Shown one piece after another: positions 1 to 7,808 of a stretch of 11,091 bases of DNA. The translations under genes were made by a program, and so were the position numbers. A model generated the notes under the pieces. It was not told where the DNA came from, ran no database searches, and saw nothing but the letters and a program-made list of their open reading frames with translations. Every line of letters begins with the position of its first letter. Position 1 is the first letter of the stretch. Origin of the DNA: Burkholderiaceae bacterium (GTDB taxonomy: Bacteria; Pseudomonadota; Gammaproteobacteria; Burkholderiales; Burkholderiaceae); contig JASLEM010000461.1 of NCBI GenBank assembly GCA_030151165.1, positions 1 through 11,091 on the forward strand, in the 5' to 3' direction.

Positions 1-1
1 G

Positions 2-716
2 ACCGGATTCGAGGTCGTCACCTCCGCGCTGCCGGGGACCTCGGTCAGGATCTTCGGGACCACGGTCGCCAAGAGCAGCCTCATCCTCCTGGGTATCGCG
101 CTGGTGATGGTCGTAGGCCTGGAGCTGCTGTACCGGCGGACGCAGTTCGGCCGGGCCACGATGGCGGCGAAGGAGAATCAGCGCGCGACGGCAGCGCTGG
201 GCTTCTCACCCGGCCGGCTCGCCATCATCAACTGGGCTCTGGGGTCGGCCCTCGCGGCCGTCGCTGGAATACTGCTCGCCCCCATCAGCGGGCTCAGCGT
301 AGACACCTATACGCTGCTGATTCTGCCGGCCCTGGCCGCTGCCGTCGTGGGAAACCTGGCCTCCTTCCCGATCACCCTCGTCGGCGGCCTGATCGTGGGC
401 ATCGTCCAGTCCGAGTTTCTCGGGTACGTGACCACCCCGGGCTGGGCGTCGACGTCCCCGTTCATCATCGTCGTGGTGCTGCTGATCTTCCGCGGCCGCG
501 ACCGCAGCCTGCGCACGCAGCTGGCCGAGCGGATGTCACGGCTCGGTACCGGCCGGATCAACTGGCCGCTTGTAATCGGCGTCACCGTGCTCTGCGTCGT
601 CGTGTTTGAGGTGGGCCTGTCGGCGTCCTGGCTCGACGCGGTGATCACGACGCTGGTGGGGGCCATCATCGTGCTCTCGTACATACCGCTGACCGGGTAT
701 TCCGGCCAGTTGTCCC
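2..716 (+). CDS. Branched-chain amino-acid ABC permease (LivH-LivM type fusion), partial at both ends
   Basis: This reads as an integral membrane permease of a branched-chain amino-acid (HAAT-type) ABC importer. The frame is already open at base 2, so the N-terminus lies outside the window. The first part resembles the C-terminal half of LivH: a helix ending in ELLYRRTQFGRA, then AAKENQRATAALGFSPGRLA, then several hydrophobic helices. A hydrophilic linker (roughly 480-560) leads to new membrane segments and the motif LTGYSGQLS, which is the start of a LivM domain (normally followed by LAQ or LGH). Single-chain LivH-LivM fusions are known from actinobacteria. The LivM domain stops after its first motif because the sequence switches at about 716 into DNA that codes on the other strand. 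The frame runs on as nonsense to a stop at 1289-1291. Family assignment is firm; the host of this fragment is inferred. Confidence 0.8.
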
Positions 717-720
717 ATGT
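712..720. other. Chimeric junction between permease fragment and truncated yceI
   Basis: Two unrelated genes meet tail to tail with neither having a stop codon. On the plus strand the permease is good family sequence up to TCC at 713-715 (the S of GYSGQLS). On the minus strand YceI is good family sequence up to ATG at 716-718 (the M of YGFDM). Bases 714-716 (CCC) fit both sides, so any shared homology is two or three bases. No repeat, insertion sequence or attachment-like site is visible. This looks like an assembly or library chimera, or an illegitimate recombination. Confidence 0.75.
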
Positions 721-1264
721 CGAAGCCGTAGTCCTTGCCGGCCGGCATGCCGAACTCGTCGCGCTGGATCGTCGCGTAGACGTCGGCGCCGCAGACCTCG
801 CGCTTGAGCATCGGGTGCGGCATGCACTTGAACTTGCGGATGTCCAGCGTCACCGGCTTCGTCACGCCGTGCAGCGTGAGCGTGCCGGGCGCGTGCGTCG
901 GGGCGCCGTCGACGAAGTCGGCCAGCGTGCCCTTGAAGGCCGCCCTCGGGTACTTCGCGGTCTCGAACAGCTCCTTGCCCTTCGCCTCCTTGTCGAGCGC
1001 GGCGAGCCCGAAGTCGGCGCTGTTCATGTCGACCTCGATCTCCACCGTGCCGGTGGCGGCCGCGCGGTCCATCGTGATGCGGCCCTTGCTGCGGTCGAAC
1101 TTGCCGCGCCACACCGACAGGCCGCCCATGTGGTCGGCCTCGAAGCTCGGGTAGGTGTGCGTCGGGTCGACGTCGTACGTGACCGGGGCGGCGTGCGCCG
1201 CGCCCATCGCGAGGACGGCCGACAAGACGGCGGCGCTGGCCTTGAAGCCGGGGGACGATGTCAT
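716..1264 (-). CDS. YceI family periplasmic lipid-binding protein, C-terminus lost at junction
   Basis: YceI proteins are exported lipocalin-like beta-barrels that bind polyisoprenoid or similar lipids. The ATG at 1264 is chosen because AGGAG lies just upstream and the protein then opens with a classic Sec signal peptide: a basic start, a hydrophobic AAVLSAVLAMG core and cleavage after AHA, near residue 27. The mature part begins VTYDVDPTHTYPSFEADH and contains FDRSKGRITMDR, EIEVDMNSADFG, KYPRAAFKGT and a two-cysteine segment FKCMPHPMLKREVCGAD typical of one proteobacterial subgroup. About 183 residues are present. The last strand, usually like VTLRIQVEA, is missing because sequence identity changes at about 716; the open frame continues as foreign sequence to a stop at 536. 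It is divergent from the arsR-type operon and shares an operator-like site with it, which implies co-regulation. Confidence 0.88.
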
Positions 1265-1285
1265 CGAGGATCTCCTGCGTTGTTT

Positions 1286-1305
1286 ATTTAACCGAGCGGT
1301 AATTT
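1286..1305 (-). promoter_or_regulatory. Operator-like site overlapping the yceI promoter
   Basis: The plus strand reads ATTTAACCGAGCGGTAATTT, an imperfect dyad centred on ACCG-AG-CGGT with AT-rich flanks, and it stands out against very GC-rich surroundings. Its reverse complement matches 1407-1426 upstream of the arsR-type gene at 16 of 20 positions; the differences are mainly in the 3-base centre. It overlaps the predicted -10 and start point, as expected for a repressor site. That the neighbouring ArsR-type protein binds it is inferred from position and repetition. Confidence 0.6.
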
Positions 1306-1330
1306 GAAAGGCGCGCTGCGACGGCGTCAA
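1302..1330 (-). promoter_or_regulatory. Predicted sigma70-type promoter of yceI
   Basis: On the minus strand TTGACG (1330-1325, five of six to consensus) is followed after 17 bases by TCAAAT (1307-1302, four of six). This predicts a start near 1295 and a leader of about 30 bases before the ATG at 1264. The -10 overlaps the operator-like site at 1286-1305. Confidence 0.5.
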
Positions 1331-1379
1331 TCGTCGGAAGGCATGTCCGTGCCGCGCGCCCCGGCATGACGCGAAACGA

Positions 1380-1409
1380 TTGACAGCGCGCTCCGAAGCT
1401 GGTTCTAAT
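1380..1409 (+). promoter_or_regulatory. Predicted sigma70-type promoter of the arsR-AHSA1 operon
   Basis: A perfect TTGACA (1380-1385), an 18-base spacer and TCTAAT (1404-1409, five of six) make the best promoter match in the window. Transcription would begin near 1416, giving a leader of only about 14 bases before the ATG at 1430. This fits the absence of a recognisable Shine-Dalgarno there. Confidence 0.65.
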
Positions 1410-1426
1410 TTACCGACTGGTTAAAT
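1407..1426 (+). promoter_or_regulatory. Operator-like site overlapping the arsR promoter
   Basis: The site reads AATTTACCGACTGGTTAAAT: ACC and GGT half-sites with AT-rich flanks. It is the mirror copy of the site at 1286-1305. It overlaps the last bases of the -10 box and the predicted start point, and ends three bases before the ATG. In both promoters the distance from the -35 to the site is nearly the same (27 and 25 bases). Autorepression by the ArsR-type product is the simplest reading. Confidence 0.6.
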
Positions 1427-1429
1427 TGA

Positions 1430-1804
1430 ATGACACCGCACTCCCCCTCATCGCCTCGCGGCCCCGACGCCCTCAGCGCCACCTTCGCCGCACTCGCCGA
1501 TCCGACGCGGCGCGCCATCCTCGCGCGCCTCGCGGGCGGCGAGACGAGCGTCACGGCGCTCGCCGAGCCGTTCGAGATGACGCTGCCCGCCGTCACCAAG
1601 CACCTCAAGGTGCTGGAGCGCGCCGGCCTCATCTCGCGCAGCCGCCAGGCGCAGTGGCGGCCCTGCAAGCTCGAGGCGCAGCCGCTGCGCGAGGCGGCCG
1701 ACTGGATGGTGCAGTACCGCAGGTTCTGGGACGAACGCCTCGACCGGCTGGACGCCTACCTCCGCGAGCTCCAGGCACAGGAGAAGACCGATGACCCCGA
1801 CTGA
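1430..1804 (+). CDS. ArsR-family winged-helix repressor of the AHSA1-linked type
   Basis: This 124-aa protein is a small dimeric DNA-binding regulator. The opening ATFAALADPTRRAILARLAGGETSVTALAEPFEMTLPAVTKHLKVLERAGLISR (about residues 18-70) is the standard ArsR winged-helix fold; the recognition helix lies around TLPAVTKHLKVL (51-62) and the wing around SRQAQWRPCKLE. The metal-binding ELCVCDL motif of ArsR/SmtB sensors is absent, so a metal signal is unlikely. The C-terminal amphipathic helix (WMVQYRRFWDERLDRLDAYL, 92-111) is typical of the subgroup encoded next to SRPBCC/AHSA1 proteins. It is first in an operon whose next gene starts inside it, overlapping by 14 bases. Self-regulation and control of yceI are inferred from the operator-like sites. 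The ligand is unknown. Confidence 0.9.
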   Translation: MTPHSPSSPRGPDALSATFAALADPTRRAILARLAGGETSVTALAEPFEMTLPAVTKHLKVLERAGLISRSRQAQWRPCKLEAQPLREAADWMVQYRRFWDERLDRLDAYLRELQAQEKTDDPD

Positions 1805-2330
1805 CGACACCGCGGGCCGCCCCGCGTTCCACGCGCCCGACTTCCAGTTGCAGCGCACGTTCGACGCGCCGCGCGAGCTTGTCTTCCGCGCGTGGACGCA
1901 GCCCGAGCACCTCGTGAAATGGTGGGGCCCGGCCGGGCTGACGATGCTCCGCTGCGACATGGACCTGCGCCCCGGCGGCGTGTTCCTCTATGGCATGAAG
2001 ACGCCCGACGGCCACGAGATGTGGGGCAAGTGGGTGTTCCGCGACGTGCGCCCGCCCGAGCGGCTCGAGTTCCTCGTCTCGTTCTGCGACCCGCAAGGCA
2101 CGCCCGTGCGCCACCCGCTGGCCGCGGACTGGCCGCTGGAAGTGCTGTCGACGGTGACGTTCACGGAGGCTGCCGGCCGCACGACGCTCGCGATGACGGG
2201 CACGCCGTGGAACGCGACCGCGCACGAGCACCAGGTCTTCGCCGGCGCGACGCCGAGCATGGAAGCCGGCTGGAGCGGCACGTTCGCCAACTTCGAGGCC
2301 TACCTCGCCACGTTGCAGGCCGCGCGATGA
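1791..2330 (+). CDS. SRPBCC / AHSA1-domain protein 1
   Basis: A 179-aa member of the Bet v1-like START superfamily, AHSA1 branch, whose fold encloses a hydrophobic ligand cavity. Diagnostic segments are LQRTFDAPRELVFRAWTQPEHLVKWWGPAG (about residues 20-49), DLRPGGVFLYGMKTPDG, EMWGKWVFRDVRPPERLEFLVSF, and the C-terminal helix SGTFANFEAYLATL. The ATG at 1791 has AGGAG seven bases upstream, inside the end of the arsR-type gene, so translation is coupled. Its own stop overlaps the next start as ATGA (2327-2330). ArsR-AHSA1 pairs are common in bacteria but their ligands are mostly unknown. The C-terminal region HEHQVFAGATPSMEAGWSGTF resembles proteins annotated as polyketide cyclases or activators, but no specific reaction can be assigned. 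Confidence 0.9.
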   Translation: MTPTDDTAGRPAFHAPDFQLQRTFDAPRELVFRAWTQPEHLVKWWGPAGLTMLRCDMDLRPGGVFLYGMKTPDGHEMWGKWVFRDVRPPERLEFLVSFCDPQGTPVRHPLAADWPLEVLSTVTFTEAAGRTTLAMTGTPWNATAHEHQVFAGATPSMEAGWSGTFANFEAYLATLQAAR

Positions 2331-2824
2331 GCGCGCCGGGGCCGCACGGCCTGGCGCCGGAGGCGGCCGACGAGATCCTCAACACGCGCCGCTTCGCCGC
2401 GCCGCGGGCGCGGGTGTACGAGGCATGGACGACGCCCGAGCACGTCGGCGCGTGGTGGGGCCCGACCGGCTACCGGATCACGACGACCGAGATGCGGGTC
2501 GCCGTCGGCGGCACGTGGCGCTTCACGATGCATGCGCCGGACGGCGTCGACTATCCGAACCGCGTCGACTTCCTCGAGGTCGTCCCGGGCGAACGCCTGG
2601 TCTACGACCACGGCAACGACACGCCCGGCGCCCCGCCGCTCTTCCACGTGGTCGTGACCTTCGCCGACGACGGCGACGGCACGCTGCTGGCGATGCGCGC
2701 GACGTTCCCGAGCGTCGCGGCGCGCCAGTTCGTCGTCGAAAACTTCGGTGCGATCGAGGGCGGTCGCCAGACGCTCGGACGACTCGACGCCTACCTGCGG
2801 GAGCGCGCCGGCGCGTTGGCCTGA
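2327..2824 (+). CDS. SRPBCC / AHSA1-domain protein 2
   Basis: A 165-aa second AHSA1-type protein, related to but clearly diverged from its upstream neighbour. It shows ILNTRRFAAPRARVYEAWTTPEHVGAWWGPTGYRITTTEMRVAVGGTWRFTMHAPDG and, further on, YPNRVDFLEVVPGERLVYDHG. The end is a helix, GAIEGGRQTLGRLDAYLRE. The start overlaps the previous stop as ATGA, with only a weak GCAGG upstream, so it probably depends on translational coupling. Two tandem AHSA1 genes could give a heterodimer or two ligand specificities; this is inference. The stop codon forms one base of a hairpin shared with the convergent DUF1444 gene. Confidence 0.9.
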   Translation: MSAPGPHGLAPEAADEILNTRRFAAPRARVYEAWTTPEHVGAWWGPTGYRITTTEMRVAVGGTWRFTMHAPDGVDYPNRVDFLEVVPGERLVYDHGNDTPGAPPLFHVVVTFADDGDGTLLAMRATFPSVAARQFVVENFGAIEGGRQTLGRLDAYLRERAGALA

Positions 2825-2854
2825 ACGACCGCGAACCGGGGGACGCGTCGTTCA
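2822..2854. terminator. Bidirectional hairpin between convergent genes, built on both stop codons
   Basis: TGAACGACCGCG (2822-2833) pairs with CGCGTCGTTCA (2844-2854) through 11 base pairs with one bulged C, around a 10-base loop. The base of the stem is the TGA of the AHSA1 gene paired with the reverse-complement TGA of the DUF1444 gene. There is no U-tract on either side, so it is an imperfect intrinsic terminator. It may instead protect 3' ends or assist Rho-dependent ends. Confidence 0.5.
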
Positions 2855-4126
2855 GCGCGCCGCCAGGCCCATCGGCTCCTCGGCCGCCTTCAGCCGCAGC
2901 CATTGCGTCGCGTCCGGGAATCCGTTCGAGCGCCAGCGCGGCGGCTCGAGGCCGGTGGGCGTCATCAGGCCGCCGGCGATCGCCTGCACGTCTTCCCAGC
3001 GCACGGCGAGATGCTCGCGCTCGGCGCCCGTGCCACCGGGCGCGACGCGGTTGAAGACCACGAGCCCCGTGCGCGGCAGCAGCGTGTCGACGCCCTGCGA
3101 CCAGACGCACCAGCTCGTCAACGGCCCGCCCTCGCGGTGCTGCATCACGCTCACCTTGGCGACGTAGACGTCCAGCCCCTGGCGCTCGTTGGACTCCTCG
3201 AGCAGCGTGTTCTGCTCGCCGTAGGTGCTCGCGTCCTCGATGCAGCGCAGGTCGTCGAACGCGGTACGCAGCGCCTCGGGCGGCGTGAAGAGCTGCCAAC
3301 CCGCGGCGGTCAACGCGATCGGCTGCAGCGACAGCCAGCGCGTGTGGTCATCGATCAGCCGGCGCGCGGCCGCGGCCATCGCGGCGAGCGCGACCTCGTC
3401 GCGGGCGCTGGCGACCAGCAGCACGTGGCGCAGCGGCACGAGCGCGACCGGGTCGGCCACGCCGAGCCGGTGGATCAGGTCGGGCAGCAGCACGCGCGAG
3501 GACTCGTAGCTGTCGCCCCACTCGCCGCTCCACACGCCGCCCTCGAGCGCACGCCAGCCGCCGTGCTCGGGCATCGCGCGCAGGTTCTGCGCCGCCTCGT
3601 CGAGCGCCTGCTCCAGCGTCACGCCCCAGCGCGCGAGTTGATCGGCCGTGATGCGCTGCATCGCCTGCGGCGAGTCGTAGGCGATGCCGGCGATGAGGTC
3701 GCCGGCGATCGGCCGCGCGGCCATGCGCGCGCTGCCTCGCGGCTCGGCGGAGCCACCGCGCGTGGCCAGGCGGTCGGTGCTGAGCACGGCGAGGGCGTCG
3801 TCGGCCCGCGTGCGCACGATCGGCACGAGCCGCGCACGCGCCTGCTCGAAGGTCGCGGGCGGCTCGTGGCACTGCGGCAGCACCACGGCCTGGACAAAGC
3901 GGCGGACGACCTCGTCGCGGTGCCCGCGCGGCGCGCGCATCACGTCGGCGTGGAGGTTGGCGAGCGACATCACCGACACGTGGCCCGCGACCACGCATTG
4001 CACGATGTCGCGCTTCGCGTCGAAGGAGACGTCGCTCGCGCCCTGCGCCGCGACGACGCGCATCGCGCGCCGCGCCACCGCCGCCTTCGACGGCGTGCCC
4101 GCCCACCAGCGCAAGGTCTCCCACAT
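2852..4126 (-). CDS. DUF1444 (YtpQ-like) family protein
   Basis: A 424-aa soluble protein of unknown function. The ATG at 4126 is preceded by a consensus AGGAGG with eight-base spacing; the frame stays open further upstream but without another good start signal. The layout follows Bacillus YtpQ/DUF1444: DVSFDAKRDIVQC early, then ARARLVPIVRTRADDAL, GIAYDSPQAMQRITADQLARWGVTLEQALDEAAQNLRAMP in the middle, DSYESSRVLLPDLIHRL, and VALVPLRHVLLVASARDE. The region after about residue 270 is longer than in the Bacillus protein and contains SLQPIALTAAGWQLF and STYGEQNTLLEESNERQGLDVYVAKV. No signal peptide or membrane segment is seen. Family assignment is from remembered motif order, so it is moderately sure; the role is not known. 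It is monocistronic here. Confidence 0.72.
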   Translation of the reverse strand: MWETLRWWAGTPSKAAVARRAMRVVAAQGASDVSFDAKRDIVQCVVAGHVSVMSLANLHADVMRAPRGHRDEVVRRFVQAVVLPQCHEPPATFEQARARLVPIVRTRADDALAVLSTDRLATRGGSAEPRGSARMAARPIAGDLIAGIAYDSPQAMQRITADQLARWGVTLEQALDEAAQNLRAMPEHGGWRALEGGVWSGEWGDSYESSRVLLPDLIHRLGVADPVALVPLRHVLLVASARDEVALAAMAAAARRLIDDHTRWLSLQPIALTAAGWQLFTPPEALRTAFDDLRCIEDASTYGEQNTLLEESNERQGLDVYVAKVSVMQHREGGPLTSWCVWSQGVDTLLPRTGLVVFNRVAPGGTGAEREHLAVRWEDVQAIAGGLMTPTGLEPPRWRSNGFPDATQWLRLKAAEEPMGLAAR

Positions 4127-4302
4127 CGTTCCCGCCTCCTCGCGCGGTGCTTTACGCGTTGATCTTCGCCTCGATGCCGGCGTCGCCAGGGATTCTGGCG
4201 CGGCGGCTGTCGAGCGCGCGCTTCGACGTCGACGAGCGGCGGCGCCGATTGCCCAAAAGGTCACGCGAAACGCCGCGCGGCGCGCCGGCCGGGCCGCAGG
4301 CG
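4127..4302. other. Intergenic region upstream of the DUF1444 gene
   Basis: This 176-base gap should hold the promoter of the minus-strand DUF1444 gene. The only clear element is its AGGAGG ribosome-binding site at about 4135-4140. No convincing -35/-10 pair, small ORF with a ribosome-binding site, or repeat was found. Confidence 0.4.
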
Positions 4303-4338
4303 AAAAAAAACCGACCGGCCCGCGAGCCGATCGGTTTT
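4303..4338 (-). terminator. Intrinsic terminator of the POT transporter gene
   Basis: Read on the minus strand, AAAACCGATCGG (4338-4327) pairs with CCGGTCGGTTTT (4318-4307), with one G-U pair, around an 8-base loop, and runs into eight consecutive T (4310-4303). It lies 20 bases after the TAA of the transporter gene. It is the only textbook rho-independent terminator seen in the window. Confidence 0.9.
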
Positions 4339-4357
4339 GCTGGGAGAGCGACGCGGC

Positions 4358-5890
<1,533 letters not shown>

Positions 5891-6164
5891 GGGGACCTCT
5901 GGAGTCGCGAACGGGGACAGTCCGGCCGGCCTCGTGAGCCGCTCGGCGAAGCGCGAATTGTCCCAAATCCGGGCGGCATCACAGCGGTCGACTTGTCCGG
6001 GATAACCAGGGGACAGGCGCGGCCGAAACCGTGCGGCAACCCCTCGCCACCGCCCGAAACATCGGGCCGGCATACTGGCTCGCAGCTTCCGGAAACCTCG
6101 ACACGCCCGACCCGACGATGCCCACCCCGCCACACCGCCCCTCGTTCGCGGACCGGAGTCGCGC
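5891..6164. promoter_or_regulatory. Divergent regulatory region between transporter and glycosidase operon
   Basis: This 274-base non-coding gap must hold the promoters of both the minus-strand transporter and the plus-strand GH39-GH144 operon. Recognisable elements are AGAGG before the TTG at 5890 and GGAG (about 6155) before the ATG at 6165. I see no convincing sigma70 promoter and no strong dyad. GGGGAC and TTGTCC occur several times, but spacing is irregular. Confidence 0.45.
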
Positions 6165-7808
6165 ATGAAAAGACGCACGGCCCTGCGCAAGGTCGCCGAA
6201 GGCCTCGCCCTTGCTGTCGGGCATGGGGCTTGCCGACCGATGAGCCCCCAAGCCGCCCCGCCGGCGCCGAAAGTTGCGATGCCGTCGACCCCGTCTCCCG
6301 TGCCTGCCGCGCCCGCCGCCACGACGATCGCCGGCGCGCCGCAGCCCGCGCCCGCCGCCACCTTCACCTGCGACCTGGCCGCCGCGCCGCAGCCGCTGCG
6401 CCACCCGTGGCAGCACTGCGTCGGCAGCTGCCATGCGCCGACCGCGCTGCGCGCCGACTGGCAGCAGCAGCTCGCGCGGGCGCGCCGCGAGCTGGGCTTC
6501 CGCCACGTGCGCTTCCACGGGCTGCTGTGCGACGACATGGGCACGCTCGTCGTGCAGGACGACCAGTTCCTGTTCTCGTTCTTCAACATCGACCGCATCT
6601 TCGACTTCCTGCTGTCCATCGGCATGAAGCCGATCGTCGAGCTCTCGTTCATGCCGGGCGCGCTCTCGTCGGACGGCAACAGCGTCTTCCACTACCGCGC
6701 CAACGTGACGCCGCCGAAACGGCTGGCCGACTGGTCGCTGCTGATGACGAAGCTGATCGGCCACTGGGTCGAGCGCTACGGCGTCGACGAGGTCGCGCAG
6801 TGGCCGCTCGAGGTGTGGAACGAGCCCAACCTCGTTGCGTTCTGGACCGGCGGGCAGGCGAAGTACTTCGCGCTGTACCAGGCCACGTGGCAGGCCGCGA
6901 AGGCCATCTCGCCGAAGCTGCAGGTCGGCGGCCCGGCCACCGCGGCCAACGGCTGGCTCGACGACTTCAACAAGTTCGGCGACGCGCACGGCTGCCGCGC
7001 CGACTTCATCAGCACGCACTACTACCCGACCGACGCGTTCGGCTCGGTCGACACCGACACCGTCTCGCAACTCGCGGACGCGCCGCTGTCCGTGATGCGC
7101 GACCGCGCCGTCGAGGCGCGCGCCTTCGCCGGCACGCGGCCGCTGTACTACACCGAGTGGAACATCACGTCGAACCCGCGCGACCCGATGCACGACGGCC
7201 CGTTCTGCGCCGCGCTCGCCACCCGCTTCGCGATCAGCGTCGACGACGTCGTCGACTGCTTCAGCTGGTGGGTGTTCAGCGACATCTTCGAGGAGAACTA
7301 CTTCCCCAGCGTGCCGTACCACGGCGGCTTCGGGCTGCTGAACCTCTACGGCGTGCCCAAGCCCGTCTACCGCGGCTTCGAGCTTCTCGGCCGGCTCGGC
7401 AAGCGCGCGTGGCGCGTCACGGGCGCGCACGAGACGGTGGCCGCGTGGGTCGGCGCGCCGGACGACGACGGCGCGACCTCGGTGCTGCTGGTCAACGTGG
7501 CGATGCCGCGCCACCCGGTCGGCGCCGAGCTCGTTACCGTCGACCTGGCCGGCCTCGCGGGCCGGCGCGCGCGGACGGCGCTGGTGCACCGCATCGACGA
7601 CCAGCACGCCAACGCGAAGGCGGCGTGGGAGCGCATGGGCCAGCCGGAATACCCCCACCCGCACCAGGTCGCGGCGCTGGAGGCGGCGTCGGCGGTGGTG
7701 CCGGAGACGCTGGCCGTCGTCGGCGACAGCGACATGGCGAGCTTCACGCTCGCGCTCCCGCCGAACGCGATGGCGCTGGTGCGCATCGACTGGGAGTCCG
7801 CCGCATGA
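6165..7808 (+). CDS. GH39-type glycoside hydrolase (beta-xylosidase-like) with Tat-like N-terminus
   Basis: A 547-aa retaining glycoside hydrolase of clan A (TIM barrel). The acid/base glutamate lies in WPLEVWNEPN (E220), one substitution from the GH39 signature; the nucleophile lies in YYTEWN (E331). RHVRFHGLLCDDMG, FDFLLSIGMKPIVELSFMP, VGGPATAANGW, FISTHYYPTD and CFSWWVFSDIFEE follow the family in order. After about residue 420 a beta-rich C-terminal domain begins. The N-terminus KRRTALRKVAEGLALAVG, followed by a cysteine and then a Pro/Ala-rich stretch to about residue 65, resembles a twin-arginine signal with a surface or periplasmic linker; the lipobox is not canonical. GH39 covers beta-xylosidases, alpha-L-iduronidases and exopolysaccharide hydrolases such as PslG, so the substrate is open. 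It is translationally coupled to the next gene (ATGA). Confidence 0.88.
   Translation: MKRRTALRKVAEGLALAVGHGACRPMSPQAAPPAPKVAMPSTPSPVPAAPAATTIAGAPQPAPAATFTCDLAAAPQPLRHPWQHCVGSCHAPTALRADWQQQLARARRELGFRHVRFHGLLCDDMGTLVVQDDQFLFSFFNIDRIFDFLLSIGMKPIVELSFMPGALSSDGNSVFHYRANVTPPKRLADWSLLMTKLIGHWVERYGVDEVAQWPLEVWNEPNLVAFWTGGQAKYFALYQATWQAAKAISPKLQVGGPATAANGWLDDFNKFGDAHGCRADFISTHYYPTDAFGSVDTDTVSQLADAPLSVMRDRAVEARAFAGTRPLYYTEWNITSNPRDPMHDGPFCAALATRFAISVDDVVDCFSWWVFSDIFEENYFPSVPYHGGFGLLNLYGVPKPVYRGFELLGRLGKRAWRVTGAHETVAAWVGAPDDDGATSVLLVNVAMPRHPVGAELVTVDLAGLAGRRARTALVHRIDDQHANAKAAWERMGQPEYPHPHQVAALEAASAVVPETLAVVGDSDMASFTLALPPNAMALVRIDWESAA

Noticed and set aside
536..715. C-terminal extension of the YceI reading frame.
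   Set aside because: It is antisense to the permease fragment and follows the chimeric join, so it is not part of a natural protein.
5891..6164. Repeated GGGGAC and TTGTCC words in the divergent region, possibly operator sites.
   Set aside because: Spacing and orientation are irregular, the dyads are only about five bases, and such words are common in GC-rich DNA.
5979..7664. Long minus-strand open frame opposite the GH39 gene.
   Set aside because: It is antisense to a protein with intact catalytic motifs, shows no family motif, and has the low-complexity Arg/Val/Ala composition of a shadow frame.
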